NCBI GenBank assembly: GCA_013398955.1
Contig: VWPU01017405.1
Span: 62,001-126,000 of the forward strand
DNA length: 64,000 nucleotides
Source: Callaeas wilsoni
Lineage: Eukaryota > Chordata > Aves > Passeriformes > Callaeidae
Direction: 5' to 3'
Shown here piece after piece: positions 37,301 to 51,814 of this stretch. How positions within the stretch are numbered: position 1 is the stretch's first letter; every line of letters starts with the position of its first letter. The notes beneath the pieces were generated by a model, which was not told the origin of the DNA, did no database searches, and saw only the letters and a program-made list of their open reading frames with translations. A program made the position numbers and the translations under genes.

Positions 37301-40000
37301 TGTTTCCTATTTGCATAGCTGTTTATATTTTAAACAATCCTATCTCAGAGCAACAATGTGTATTTGCTTTTTAAATATTTGTTTTGATATGTTTCCCAAT
37401 TTCTGGTCCTGGCACATCAAACTCAATAGAATACACTCTGGTTTTGGGAAGACGAAATCAGCCAGTGATGTAATCTTTGTAACTGATGTCTCTCTTTGCT
37501 TCATGGCTTGACTGAGTTTGCTTTTTTTATTTTATCTCTCATAAATTCAACAACAAAGGATAGACAATAAAAGTTCGGGATTTTAGGCACTCTCTATGTT
37601 TTACATTTGTAAGAAACTCATGTAAGTGACTGAGCTAGGATATAAGTCAGTAAGAAACAGAGATAAGACAAACAACCACTAGACTCAATGCCTTTAAGTC
37701 AGCAAGATACATGTATTTTTAATGTGGAAAGGGATTGTTACTTTAAATTCACTGCAAATATTCTCCCTGTTAGCAGGAATACCCGTTATCCTGGTACTGG
37801 AAACCATGGCTGGTATCCAGGATACAGTAAGATGAGGAAGCTGTCTTCACTGTTGAATGACTGGTTTGAATTTGATGTGTCACATGTTACTGTCCAGTGG
37901 CAATCAAGCTTTGGTGCTGGCAGATCAAATCCTGTGGGTGGTTATTTTGCATTGTTGCCATTGACTTTACAGCTGACACTTACAAACCTTCTTGTGAGCC
38001 CTGGCAGAAAAGCTGAGGGAGTATAGAAAATCCTGTCCAAAGCAAAACCTTCAAGAAACTTGAAAGCTGTACTAAAAGAAAAATTAATTATGGTTTTTTT
38101 CTAATTAAAACTTTTGTTAAGTTGCCCATTTTTGATAAATCAGTTTAGGAAGCTCACTTTAATTTATTTTCAATCCTGTCCCACTGCTGGCACGCTGTAA
38201 CATAGGGATCTTGGTATCAGTAAGGATCCATCCTAAGACAGCAAGATCTTCCTGACTATTGAACCATTTATTTATGTAAGAAGCACTCTACTGTTGGAGA
38301 TGAGGATTTAACCTTTTCTGGTTTCAGAAAACAGACCCAGATCAAGAGAGAGAAGGTAATAAAACATTTTTCTACTATAAATGTTATTTCCTTTGAAATA
38401 TCACCTCATTCAATTTAGTCATTTGTAATTGTTATGCCTATACACACATGTGAGAAGCAGAACAATCTTTTTTTCCTGTAAGGAGAAAATACCATCTTTT
38501 TTAGCAGCATACAAATTCTGCGATGCTTTGAGTGGTATTTTGGCCTAGGATTTTATGGGAAATGATGGGAAATAGCTAAAAATATTTAAGGAAAAACAAC
38601 AGCAGACAAATAATACTCAGCAATACAGCTTTTCTAATTATTAGGAAATCAAAAGAACAGATGTTAAAGAGAATATTTTTTCTCCTTTGTTCTTTCCCTT
38701 ATAAAACCCCCAATTTCTAACTCTCTTCAAAAACTGAAATGAAAAAAAAGTAGTACTGAGGCCAGAAGTCAAGAAAACCCATTTGTTTAAATGTCCTAGG
38801 TTTAGTGGAAGTTCTGAGACACTGTGAAAGGAAACCTGAGCTGTAAGAGAGCATGCTGAGGATGGAGGAGCAGTAACTGAGTGCAATGGCAGTGCAGGGA
38901 CTGTCTGGTGGTGTCTGAACAGACCTCTGAGTAGATGTCATTGTCACACATCTGCGTTTCGCTCTGTGTTGCTAGAAGCTCATCTATGCAAAATGGGAGC
39001 CCATTTTGTTGCTATGACCCCAGTAATGATTAAGGGAAACACTTTCAAAGTCATAGGTGAATGGCCACATGTGGCTTCTGTTGACTTAAGTGGAACCTCT
39101 GCATGAGCTTCTGTGTTCAGTGTTTGGTTTGCCTCGTTCGCGGGAGTATGGAATCTTGCCTGTTCTGCTTCATCTTGGCCTGGAGACCACAAAAAATAAA
39201 TTTTTTAAGTAGTGGCCTAAGAAAAAGCCACAGAAACGTTGTATTACAAAGTTGCAACAATATTCAAGGACAAGTACAGAGATGATATGACAGATGGAAA
39301 TGAAAGCAGGAAAAGGAATGTGGTCTGGAGACCAAATATGTTGTATAAATTTAGCCCACAATGGAAATTTTAAGTTCAAGCAATCACACCAATTCCATCA
39401 TCCGCAAAGCTTGGTTAAAACTTTTGATATAATTCCAGTGGTATTTGTATCAAAAGGTTGATTTCAGTCCTAGCAGCATTTTTCCATAACGAAACAGAAA
39501 AAAAAAAATTGGAAATATAAAAGAGATTTATAGTTATGTTTGACATTGACAAAAACCCCCAGTACAGATTTGCTGATCCTTGCCCTGGAAATCCATGGAG
39601 TCCGTGAGTTCTTGTTAAATGGGACCCACAACAGCTCACATTCTCTCCCCTGTACCCCCCCTTTTGTTGTTGCCGCCTTTGAAAACAAATTCCTGAGCTA
39701 TGTGTTCAAAAATCTTTTGAGTAGCCCATATACCACAGGTGTAACTCAAGAATGACTTTAGTGTGCTTCCCAACCCTTCTCCATCTGCTCCTGGCACCTG
39801 ATTTATTACAGCACACAGGTCAAACTTGTCTCTGCTGCTTGACTGGTCATAAACTCCTTTTTGTCTGAGGAAGAGAGGAAAGTATTAACACTCAATAAAT
39901 CATAAAATGAAAGAGGAGTAAGAGTAACAATATCGCAGGTTTTAGTCTGGCTTTGAAACCCCATGTTAGGCAGGAGAATTACAAGCATTTTGGCCAGAGG
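31302..40000. other. Intergenic desert, second part
   Basis: No gene is recognised. It is AT-rich unique sequence. A GTTTT-rich low-complexity stretch lies at about 35942-35978. The open frames are short and without family resemblance. Confidence 0.6.
35942..35978. repeat. GTTTT/T-rich low-complexity tract
   Basis: A T-run is followed by three GTTTT units and another T-run. This is simple-sequence DNA only. Confidence 0.8.
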
Positions 40001-43000
40001 AATCTGAGGCCACCTTGGATCCTGAGGTTTCCTGAACCTTGGTTAACTTCCCTTGGATGCGGGATGCGCGCTCCACTGGTGTTTTCAGAACAGAGCAGAG
40101 CAAAGAGTGGAGGAGATGGAAATTGCATTTCCTGTTCCAGCAAGACCAACTGCTGTTGCAGTGTGTTTAGATAGCGAGGTTGGCTTTTCCACAAATGGCT
40201 TTCAAGCTTCTGGTGACCCAAGCTGTCAACACTTCTCCGGGAGTTTGGGATGGGATTTTCTAAAGAACCCTGTATAGGCCCAGCTCTGTTCCCCTGAAGA
40301 GTGGTGGTGATACTTCTATTGATTTTTACTGGAAGTGCTGCTTCAGAGCCAGAAAAATCCTAGTGTCTTTGTGGTTTTAGTGGACAAAACAGAGATGTAA
40401 AATGCTAGTGTTTTATCTCACGTTTCCTTTTGCTTTGCTGCTCTGGTGAGCTGTTTATTTTTAACCTTTTCCTCACTGTAGGAGTACCTGGGAATTTTTT
40501 CTCAAGCTGTCATGACACAAGCTGAATAAATAGAGCTGCAGAGAGCTTTATCCTGAGCCTGTTTTTTCACAGTGCAGAAGAAAACTGCAGACTTAGGATC
40601 AGATCCAAAGCAGAGGGAAGTCAATGGGAGCATTTCTCTTGTTTTCACTAAAATTTGGATTGAGATTGCTCTCATAAAAAATGAAAAGCTTCCTTTACAA
40701 AAATTCCACCAAAATAATATTTAGTTTTGCTTAGTACCACACTTTCCTGTAGTGTAGTAAAACCAGAAAATTATAGTGATTTTTGAATGATAGAAAGAGG
40801 TCAAGTCCAGCAATTAATGAATTTTTCACTCCATCCTCATTCCTGCTAAAGCCTGGAAGAGTTGCACTACTGTTCAATGTGGAGTTTGAAAACCTAAGGG
40901 TGGCTAACAGGATCAGGATGATGATACTTAACAATGCTCTGAGACGTGAGTGGATGCTATTAATTCTGCTTGTTGGGCTGGATGGTTACATTGTGCTCAA
41001 ATAGCTGAACTGACTCTTAAAAACAAACACAAACAACCTAAAACACAAGTTCTGGTATGTGGCTGAGAAAGAATTTGATATATCTGTTTTATACTCTTTT
41101 CTCTAAAGGCATTTAGTAGCGTTTTCAGACAGATATTTTGTATCATGATAAATTGTAGAGATGGGCAGGATTGCTCTTCAAGGCTGAAAAATGAGCTTGC
41201 AAATATCGTCTTGTGGTTCTGTGTGCACTGAGGCTCTGCCTTGAGAGGCAGAAGAGTAAGTTCTCCTTCTGGCATCCTGGTAGCCTTAGCATATCTTGAG
41301 TTTGTTCCAAATTCTGGCTGTACTTGTGCACAGATTTTCTTCTGTGAGTTTTGAGGATAAAACAGGAAACTGTAGATTTTGTCTCAATGGCTTATAGATG
41401 TGTTGAGTATTAACTGAAAGGGGGGAAAAAAATTCATAAACCCCTCTATTCATAACAGGCAATTCAGAGCTTTCCTGTTTTTAGAGATCAAACCCTTTTC
41501 CAAACCAGCAGTAGGATTTTAGGTACCTCACTTTTCTGTCAAGGTCTATCAGCAGAGAACTGTTTTCTCTAAGTTAGCTGTTGGTGCTGAATGATACAAC
41601 TGTGTCTTCTGAAGACAGGATCTGAAAGGCAGAGGCCCATCTGTGCCAGTGAGTTGCAGGATATGATAGACTATGAAACAGCCCATGGTTTTAGCTGATG
41701 CCACGAAGTTTTGGTAAAGGCTGTTTTCTCGTAAGCCTGGGTGGTTTGGGATTTTCTTGGTGTCTTATACACAGAACCAAACCTGGTGTAGTAATAGTCA
41801 CCAAGGAAACACCACCACCACTAAATCCACTCTCGTAACTGCCCGTTATGTTCTCTGCTTCCTCAAGTACGAGGTGAGGTAGAACAGGTTCATTTTGCTT
41901 CACAACCGGAATTTAGACATTTGCTTCTCTGGCAAGAGAACTTGTGCAGACACCAGAACTGAGTTGCTTTTAGATTATAGTGTGTGCTCTCATCTAATGG
42001 AATTAAGACTCTTTGAAGCTGCCACAACACAGTTGAAATATTGTGTGTAGATTTAAACACAGATGCAATTTAAATCAATAAATCAGATCCCACTGGCAAT
42101 GTGGTTTGGAAATTCAGTTAAAATTTCCAAAAGAAGCGTCCCCATGGTCACTTTGCTACTTGCTGGAAATGATTAGCAGTTGCATCTCAAAAAACTGAGG
42201 TGGGTACTGCGAGATCCTGTAGAAAGACAGGCAAAATATATGAACCAATCAGGCTTTACAATTCAGATGATGGAAAAATCTGTTTCACAGTAAATATCCA
42301 TCTGGACAATATGATCTAATTTTTGCCAAACCCAGATATTTGGTGGATTTTTTTAAGTGATCAAAGATATGTATCATAAAAAAACCCCAATGAAACAAAT
42401 AAAAACCCCAAACCATCCAGAGTATTTTGATTATTCATTCTCCTGTCTCTTCTGTTATACATAATTCTGTGTATAATTCCATGTTTGATGGGGAATTAGC
42501 TCATCTGAGGATGGAAAAGGAAATTTTCAGAGGCATGGAGATGCTGAATGTTTTAAATTTGAGTAGCTCTGTAAAAGATATGCTAAGACAACTTTATAAA
42601 CCATGTATTCAAGGGGATTGCAACATATCATAAATTTAGATAATCTAGTGTGGCCATGGATTACAGTGCTAAGTGTCTGGGAAAAGTGGAAAAAAGGCAG
42701 CAGGGGAAAAGAAAAGAAAGCTGTGTTCTGACTAATCAGTTCATCAGCCGTTGCACTTCTGTGGTGTGCCATACAACCACGCTCTTCCCAGGCAGAGAGA
42801 CTCTCACACGACATGAGATATGCCCAGGGTCATAAATCCCAGCAGTCACATTATATACCAAAACAAGAGATAACTGCAGGTTTTATTTATCTTGCCGTAG
42901 CCTGTAGTTTACAGTTGTTCTGTGCCTTTTACTGCAGAGCTTCCCCCTTCAGCCTTTCCCAGCCCCATCTCCCAGATGACTGATTGGTACAGATTTAGAG

Positions 43001-46000
43001 CAGTAATGAATATCTTAGGTAAATGGTGAGAACTATGCACACAGCCAGAGAAGCTGTACACATACACCCATGGAATAAATGGGCTGGCATATAGATTCCC
43101 TTGGCTATAAAGAAACATTTAATATCTTTTTGTCCTCTTCTCTGTCATCTCATTTGGACATACAGGTTCAGTGATTTTTTTCTCTAGGATAGCGGTACCG
43201 TGACTGAGTCAGGCCATGAACAATATCTGTGAATGCTGTAGCCTTTTACTCACGCCAAGGGGAACTTGAAACAAGTCCACAGATACTATACAACTGTGTG
43301 ATCACAGATGTTTCCCTGAAAAACCTTCTGTGCAGCTTCCCACTAAACCGTTGTTGGAGTGACAAGAGCATGAGGTCTCAGTTGTTCTGCTTTTTGGAAG
43401 AATTATGAGGTACATTAATTCTCAGGCTGAGTACAGCAAGTAACTTCTCTGTGCTGTGAAGCAGTAACACACGGGCTGCTTTTCTGCAGAAGCTGTGAGC
43501 AGTTTCAGCAACTTTTCCAATGGCTGTCCTGACTCCTTGTGGCCACTGAAGACACTTGTCATGCATAAGCTAATTTTTCAGATCACAGTTTTTTTCTGTT
43601 CTTAATGTTGTATGGGCCAATGCTTGTTGTATTTAATTGAAATGTGTCACTACTTATTCCTCAATTCTGTAGAAATCTCCATCTACCTGACTAGAGGAAT
43701 CTGAGTTAGGAGGTGACTCGTGGATCTTTATTAATGCTGAACTTCTGGTCACTGTAAAAGCATTCAGAGTAAGGTAAAAATGTTGTAAGTGTTCTTTACT
43801 GTTAGTCTTGCCTATCCTGTGTGGTGAGTACACCACCCACAGCTACAGTGGCAGTGGGTATAGAAGGATGAAGATGGAAAGAATCAGAGATATTTTTGTC
43901 TGGAAAGCTCTGTGATATGAGGATGCAGTGAAAACCACACAAGTTTTCCATTCTTGAGTCTTCATTTTGTGTTAGTTTTAATTTGTTGGATTGTTTAGCA
44001 GGACTGAAATTTGACAGAAGGGAAATAATCTATCTATGTAATGCTGACAACAGTTTTTCCTTGCTTTATGGGATTAGTTTGTAGTGGTAGGTGGGTTGTT
44101 TGTCTTTCTTTTGGCTTCTTGCCTGTATAAGAATAGACTACAAATATCCTTTGATATTGATGCAGTTACCCAAACATAACATCAGTAGCAGGCACTGCCT
44201 AACAGTATTTGAAAATTATTAATGTAGTTACAGAGAGAGAATAACTGAGTATTTCCAACATCTGGAAACTGCCTATACTTCTTAGGACATCTTTTGGGAG
44301 GAGCCCGGAGCAAAACAAAACAAAGGTCTTGCCCAAGTTCATTAAATTACATCCTAGATTTAGCAATGTAGGAAGCTCAGCAGAGTTTTGTTTCTACAGT
44401 AATGTGGGTGGTTTTTCCCGGTGTTGACTATTGTAATTAGTTCTGGATAAAATGCAGCACTCAAAAGCTGCCGATGGTCCTAAGTGGCTTGTGTAGAGAA
44501 TTTGTTGTTATCGTCATCTCCCAAGGTGCATTTACATAAAATGACGGTCGTTAAATATGTATTCACCTGCGACATTCTCATCCTTCCTCAGAAGCTGAAT
44601 ATAGCAATTCACAAGGTAGCAATATAGAATTCAACTAGCATTTGACATTTTCCACTTTTCCTGGCTTTTACATGTGTGATTTGTAAACTAAATAGCAACC
44701 TCTGAGTTGCTATTTTTATGCATGCTTTCTGAATGTGACATTTTAATCACCACAAGTGAATACTTACTAGCCCACTACTACTGGATTCTGATGAGGTCCT
44801 ACTGCACAGGTATAAAAATATGAACAGTTGTAACGAACATGGTGCAGTGGAAACTATCCCACTGGCAATTAATGCTTTAAATTTGCAGCTCAAAATTCAG
44901 TTGTTGCTAGAATCAAATGAATATCTTGTGCTTCTTTCTGTAATAAGGCAAAAGAATTGCTGACTGTTAATCCTAAAATGATTTCTTTTTATGGTAGATC
45001 CTCTAAATTATTGCTGGGAATAGTATAGGTAGGGGATCCATTATAAATACCCGTATACTTTATGGAAGCACAAATTCTTCCTTTATTGTCATCTCTGTAG
45101 TCCTCTGGTGGAGAAAGTTTTGGCAATAAATTGATTGCTGACTACAGAGTTCACAGTTAGCCCTGCTGAAGGGATTTAGCGAAGAACGTGTAGTATAGAG
45201 TAGCCTAATATCCTCAATATGTCCCAGACGCTTCAAAAGTCGTTCTAGAATCACATTAAAGTTTTGCTTAATAAGAAGTGTGCCCTTTTCTCTTGCTGGC
45301 TGCCATCCTGCCAGCTGCCAGATGCCATCAGCATGTTTTCAGTCTAGCGTCTCACATTGCAGGCGCTGGAGTGCCTCACGCTGTCCAGAGCGCTCCATGC
45401 CACGGGCAGTCCCCAAACCGTGCTGAGCAAGGCGGGGGATGCAGAACTCCCCCGTGGGTTCCCCAGCACCGCAGCTGGCAGCGAGCTTACAGGAAATCCC
45501 TGGACTGACACTTGGTTCGTTTGAGGGGAACACCACCAAATGGTCTGTGCAGCTGTACTGTGCCTGAATTAGACAGAGTACAGGCGGCTGGTGAGAATTC
45601 CAGGCCTTCATTAGCCTATCTAAAGAAGGGGTGTAATCGTCAGAACATGAAATGTTGGCAGAAATGCAAATTTTACACTACATCTTCTATCTTCCCTATA
45701 AAAATCTAATGTTGCAGCAACTTCTTTCAATGGCTTTTTGGGGAGAACTCAAAGACACTTCATAAGAACCAGGTGTACAAGAAGTTGCTTCTCACTAACT
45801 GGGTTAAAAAAATTGTGGAGCTTTATTTTGTTCATACTGGTCAGTTTGAACAAGCCAGAAACTACCTTCTTCCGTCAGACAGCAAAAATCTGAGGCTGGC
45901 AGGAATCATGGACAGGTAGGAGAACACTCAGGAACTGCAGCAGGGATAGGAAGCAAAAGAAGAATTCTACTAAGTGTGAGTTTGTAGTATATGAATGTAC

Positions 46001-49000
46001 CTTTGGCTTGCTTGCATTTGTCCATTTGGGTTTGAAAGAGTTTGAACCAAGGAGTTTCAGCCAGCACCAACAGATCTGGCTGCCAGAGGGACAGAGCTGC
46101 TCTTCCCTCCAGCCTGTGCCTCTTGTTGCCACCTCACTGCTCTCCCTCCCTTGGCACAGCCACAGAAAGTGGGAAGGGGCAAGCAATCCGGTTAAAAACG
46201 TGGCAGAGTTGCACGTCCAGCTTCCCAAGGCTGTGTTTCCCAGGAGCTGTCGGAGTCGTGTTTGTGCCTGGTGGTGAGTAGGCAGACCTAGTGTGACACA
46301 CAAAAACTTTGGGAAGTCTGCCTGGCTCATTAATGGGTGTGTGAAGGTAGCAAAGAACAAAGGAAATTTGTTAAAGCCTGCTCTAAAGAGTGGGAAGTAG
46401 AGTGGCAAATGGGTTAAGCAACTGGCAGAGGAGTCTGAAGAAGAGGTTTGAAAAACAAGGAAGTTTGGGAGAAGAAAAAAGGAGTGGCACATACTTAGGA
46501 AAGAAGGGATTGTTCTTGCTGGAGCAGGTTTTGATGAAAGGAGGGCAGTCTGGCCAGGTCTGTGCCAGAAAGGGAGGTCCTAAGTGCCTGACGGAATTCT
46601 AATTGAGTCCTAGTAACTTCTCCACGGTGGGAAAGTGTCAATATAGAATTGTATATGTATTTTTAGACATAAATTTTAAAAAATTAACCTGTGCGCACAT
46701 GCTCAGTGTTTGAAGATTTGCAAGGCAGTGGGTACAGGAGGAATTTGCATGGACAGCCAAGGAAAGTGATTGCAAAACACGAATATGTCCAAAATGATGA
46801 TGATGAAAATGGGGTGTTTGAATTAAAAAAGCAGCCCATGTTTCTTTAGTTGTCCAAAGAGATGTCAGCTGCCATTTAATTGGTTGCAGTGGCTGCAATC
46901 CAGGTAACTATAGAAAAAAGTGCCTTGATTCAGGATCCCTGCAGTGCTAAATGTGTTGGGCTACTGAGGGGAGACTGGAGTGGTCTCAGGCCGTGCTTCC
47001 TAATTCAGAGCCCTGGCTTAACTTTAAATTGGTCTTCCTTGTGTGGAAAGAGCCATTTTCCTAACTTTCTTCACAGCTGCTGCTGTGAGTTGAAATATGT
47101 GCCCTGTCTCAGAGAGAATATATCCCCTCTTACAAATAAGGCATGAAACAACTCGGGGGCGGAAATGTTGCTTTAAAAAGACTAGATATATTAAATGCTT
47201 AAGGGCACTGTGCAGCATGTGTGGTGGCCTGGCTGGTGGTGCAGGAGGATCAGGAGCCACTCTCAGCTGAGGTTCTGAGGGGCATGGCTTGGTGGTTGTG
47301 CTGTACCTATGTGGCAGCCACCCCAGTCCTTCAGGCCACTCACAATTGTCCAATTTTCTTCTATCACTGCTTTCCTTACCCTGCAGCTCCTCCTGCTCTT
47401 CTTGCTGTTTCTGTTTATGCAATTAAGTCTCTTCTAAGACTGTGTTGTAAGAAAATTTCTCTGAAACCAGATGTCTCATGTGAATGCAGGAATTAACACG
47501 CCTTGTTTCACATCACAAACTGAGACAAATAAGACAATCCTTCCCCTGTGCTGGCAGGCCACTGCTCTTCCTTCTGAGAGGAGCTCTGATATCAGTGCTC
47601 TAGAACTTGACAGTTTTTGCTGCATTCCTCTGGCAGTGCTGAGGCTGTGCCAAGCCATTTGTGCCCCTGGTAGGCTGAGGCTGCCCAGGCTGTGCAGAGC
47701 CCCCCAGGGGATCCCCACCTCAGCTGCTGTGTTTGGTAGCTGTTGGAGACAGCACTGGCAGTAGTGGGAAGGTCACTGCCCCCAGCAGCAGTGCTGCTCC
47801 TGCTTTTGCTAGGCTTGGAGGATTTTTGCAAACTCTGGGAACAGCTTTTGCGAGTGTGCCAGTCGCTAAATGCAGCTGGAAAGGGGGGGAGTGGGGTGGT
47901 CTTATTCTCTGTCTCCTTTGCCTGCAACGAGGAAAAGAAATGGGGTTGTATTCCTTGGTCTGACACTAATGCTTCCCAGTGCCTTCATAGCTGAAAATTC
48001 TGAGTAGTGACAGAGAGAGGGCAGAGAGTGGTGGGGAGGATGAAAAAAGTCCATCTTCTTGGATAGGAAAATAAAACCTGAAATCCTTGTTCGTGGAAAA
48101 CCACATATTTTAAAAGAAAAACCTTGCTGTGTTTTGGAACAAGTCGCATGCGAGTCTTGGTCTCTGTTTGCTTGTTGCCTTGTGCAAGATGGTTGATTTG
48201 TTTATTTGACCATACAAACTTTCTGTTGAGTACTTTTGTTTTCCGTGCTGACATACAAAAATATCTTTCATCTAAACCTTCAGCTGCTTTTGATGACTTG
48301 AGCTGCCGTTGTGCTTTGGAAGCACAGGTAGCACACAATATGCAGGAGGTGTTCAAACCATGCAGTTGGTCCTGTAAAGACTTTTGTGCATGCAAGTGGA
48401 TGGTCCTACTGAAGTGTTAGCATGTCTTTGTATATAATTGTGCATGTTTGTGTCTTGTCACAGTATTTTTGTGTAAATATTCTAGAAATACAAATGCCCT
48501 CAGTTTAAAAAGATGTATTTCACCTGCACTTTCTTTATTTGTTTGCAAATTCTTATCCATCAGGGAGGAAAAATTGAAAATGTGTAAGAGACTGGAGTGT
48601 TCTAAGCTGTGTTAGATCCTGCAGACAGTGCGGAGGAAAGCGCAGGGCAGAGGAGGACAGACACACACGTCCATTCAGCTAACATAAGTGGTGAACCATT
48701 AAGGTCAGGGAATTAGCTATAAATAGAAGTGGCAGCAGAAGGTTATTTCTGTGAAGGACTTCAAAGGGAGGGCAAGAAGTTTGAATGTGATGTTGAGCAA
48801 GTCAGCCAAGGGAGAGTGACAGGAATGGAGCACAGTGTCCCGCAGCCAAGAGATTGGAGCTCTATTTTTAACAACAGGAAGAGAAACTGTGGCACCTGAT
48901 TATAAATTATTAGCTTGTTGAAACTGCCATCATTAAAATCTGCTTAGGTTTGGGGGGTTTTATTGTTGAACAAGCAATTAATTTGTCAGGTTTATAACTG

Positions 49001-51451
49001 ATTTAATTTTCTATAGGGCCCACGTACTCAGAGTTCTCCAAACTGATGGAAGTTTAAAAATGTTAAAATATTATTGTTAATTATGTTTGCTAGCCCTTTC
49101 TGTGGCTTCAGCCACAATTAATTAGTTTGGGGAGGGTTTGTACCTCCATGATAAGTTATGACAAAGATTGGTTCTATCGTGCACTTGATAACGACCACCT
49201 GACAGGAAAATGGACCACCCTCACTTTCTGAGGAGGTAAGAAATGTTAAGAAATATGCCTTCAAAGGAAGTCTGGGAAGCAATAAAGAAATGTCATTACA
49301 GAATAAATATTTAATAATTATTAGATGTGGTGATGTAACAGGTCCCTGTATGAAATTTCCTTAGTACATGTCGTAAAAATGCATTAAGAATAGCGTGATA
49401 ATTCCAGTGATAATAAAATGTGAGGGGAGAAGACAACATCAAACAGCACCATCTGCTGTTCCCACTCGGACTGCGAGGACCGCAGTAAGGTGGGGAAGGT
49501 TTATTCCAAAAGGAACATTCTCACAAAGTGGTTCTTCATATGCTGCTAGAAGTTTATGAAAACTTTCTTAGTAGTCCTACTGACTCGTGCAGAAATGTGG
49601 GCACGTCACTATTTTGATTTTTGTAGTTTTGATAAAACTCTGCTTCAATAAAGCCTGAAAGGTTTTGATTATATCTGCTTGTGTATGACCGACAGAAATT
49701 TGGTCATGGGGAAGATCAATATTTCCCTTCAGATAACTATATTTGGGTTAATATAGACTTATTTGTATATTTTTAAAGCGTGCCTAAATTAGTACTTGCT
49801 TTGGCCGTAAAACAAAGCATTAACACATACAATAAAATATACATCAATGCATACAAAAATTAATGCATACAAAAATAAATACATACAATAAAATTTGGTC
49901 ACAGTCTTCTTGTGGCAGTTTACACAGCCTGAAACAAATGGTCTGCACTGAGGTTTATTGCCCGTAATGTTGGTAATATCCAGCATTTTAAACCACTCTA
50001 AGTACATCCAAGTAAATAGGAAGCAGTTAATGAGAGGTCTGTGAGAGAAGAGATTCCTTCAGCTCCCAGTAATAGCAGCTTGTGCACCCCTAGAGGGAGT
50101 ATCAGTAAAAATGAGATATTAGATGGGACATGAGAATAGAAAAATTCGCCACAAGAGCAGATAACGAAAAGAAAGAAGTTGCATAAACTCCATTGTTACT
50201 CATGCTTGCCGTGAGTAGAGGATAAAGACATGCAATGAAACAATAGCAATCGAGAAGTGAGGTTCCCAGCACAGAAAGAAAAGACTTGTGCCCTGGCCTC
50301 CTTTCAGGGATGCGGGATTAGCGCTAACCTCCCTGGGAGCAGGGTGCAGGAGGGAGGCAGGGGTAGGGCCAGAGGATGCTGATGCTCCCTGCGCGGGCGC
50401 TGCGCTTGGCTCAGCAGCGGGCTGGAGCCGGCAGCCAAGGCTGGGTGTAAGATGGAGCGTTTGCAAACACAGGGGCGTTGGGCAGAGCAGCGCGGAGGCA
50501 GGGCTGGAGGCGATGTGTAAACAGGCACTTAGGCAGTTCAGCCATGTGTGCACAATTCCTGGAGCAGAAACCGGGCTGCCACGGCTGTTACAGCGCTCCC
50601 ACTGTGCAGATGAGAGCTGCTGAAGGGCAAGGTGTTGCCACTGGCACTGCGTGCTGCTTATGGCAGAAGAACAGTGTGGAAGCTGCCTGCAGCAAAGGCA
50701 AAGCTTGTTCGTATCTGTCTGCAAAAGGCTCTGCACACACGCCCTCAGTCTGGCTTACTAGAGAGAGAGAGGCTTGCTGGGAAGTGCAAAACCGGGTCAA
50801 AACTCTTCCAGACTGGTTAGATGATAGGATCTGGTTTTGATTGAGTTCCTCCTCAAAAAGCACGTTTATTCCAATACTTATTTTATGGATGAGATGATAG
50901 AGTATCTTGTTTTTGAAGACTGCACAAATGCATTTAATTGCTTTAAGATGTATTTACCACTATGGTGTAGTGATTTTAAGAGCAGACACATAACTTCAGG
51001 AAAATCCTCCAGTATAGAATAATACTTTAATGAAACTAGAATGTCTTTTAATAAAGCCATACAGCTGTTCAAACAGCTCTGTTATCATCATCACTGTCTT
51101 GTGATGTTCTGGCTGTTCCTGTGGCTTAACGATGATATAACGTTATCAGAAGCATTGAACTGACAGAGGGGATGAAGGGAAGTGGGAATTTGTACCTTCT
51201 CCATCTGCAGTTTGTTGCTGTGGTTATTATCACCTCAATTTGGTTCTAAATGAGCACCTTTGATTAGGGAGACCCATTGATAGTGATTACCATTTTTTGT
51301 TTACTGTACTTCTGCTGTGAATTCAAAACAGAGCTTAAAGGCATGGCTTGGTGGCTTTATCATACTGATGCCTTAGGATTTTAGCTTTTATATTTTCATA
51401 TATTTATAATCCTGCAATTCTTTCGTGTATAACTCTGAGCTCCATGTACAG
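40001..51451. other. Intergenic desert, third part
   Basis: No gene is recognised. The longest open frame of the window, 205 codons on the minus strand at 45875-46492, has no recognisable domain and no similarity I can name, so it is treated as chance. A compact CpG-rich patch is present at about 50,290-50,600. A non-coding stretch near 49,020-49,220 has clustered motifs. Confidence 0.55.
50290..50600. promoter_or_regulatory. Small CpG-rich patch, possible orphan CpG island
   Basis: About 310 bases contain roughly 16 CpG dinucleotides by eye, including CTGCGCGGGCGCTGCGC, whereas the surrounding tens of kilobases are AT-rich with very few. Both strands happen to be open (50200-50736 minus, 50288-50623 plus), which follows from high GC and few stop codons and does not imply coding. 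It could be an orphan CpG island, a non-coding RNA promoter or an enhancer core. Confidence 0.35.
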
Positions 51452-51814
51452 TGTTAGCTACTGCTTTTCCCATTTTAGCCAGACACAACAATTCCTCTCT
51501 AGGCCTGAGAATCAAGGACACCTCACTGTCTCAGGCCCCGAGAAATGGAAACAAAAGTGAGTTGGAGGGGAGCAAACTGGGAGAATGGGACTGCACTGCC
51601 TGAAGCTGTAATTGGACAATTAACCTCTGATATGCAAATGGACAAAACTTGTATCTGTCCCAAAAACATGTGACTGTGTCCATCCTGGGTGTAGTCACTG
51701 AGAGACTCCTGCACTGCCCAAGGTGTGCCCTGTGAAGGCCTTTCAATAAATCTCTGCCCTTTATCCTTTCACTCTGTCCAGCCTCTGTTCCAGGGCAGCC
51801 TCTACAAGGCATCA
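51452..51814 (+). mobile_element. LTR-like element (probable solo LTR)
   Basis: The segment of about 363 bp starts TGTTAG and ends GGCATCA. It holds an AATAAA at 51745-51750 about 65 bases before the 3' end, the layout of a short retroviral LTR. The flanks GTACAG (51446-51451) and GTACTA (51815-51820) agree at four of six positions, a weak target-site duplication. The 3' part (CAATAAATCTCTGCCCTTTA, CCTCTACAAGGCATCA) resembles LTR ends that I recall from passerine genomes. The 5' boundary is the least certain part. Confidence 0.5.

Noticed and set aside
45875..46492. 205-codon ORF on the minus strand, the longest in the window
   Set aside because: The composition is low-complexity-like, rich in Ser, Leu, Phe and Pro. 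I see no domain, flanking splice logic or family resemblance. One ORF of this size in a 64-kb window can arise by chance.
50200..50736. 178-codon ORF on the minus strand, overlapping a 111-codon + strand ORF
   Set aside because: Both are open because the patch is GC-rich. No domain is recognisable, and the two cannot both be favoured. It is kept only as a CpG-rich patch.
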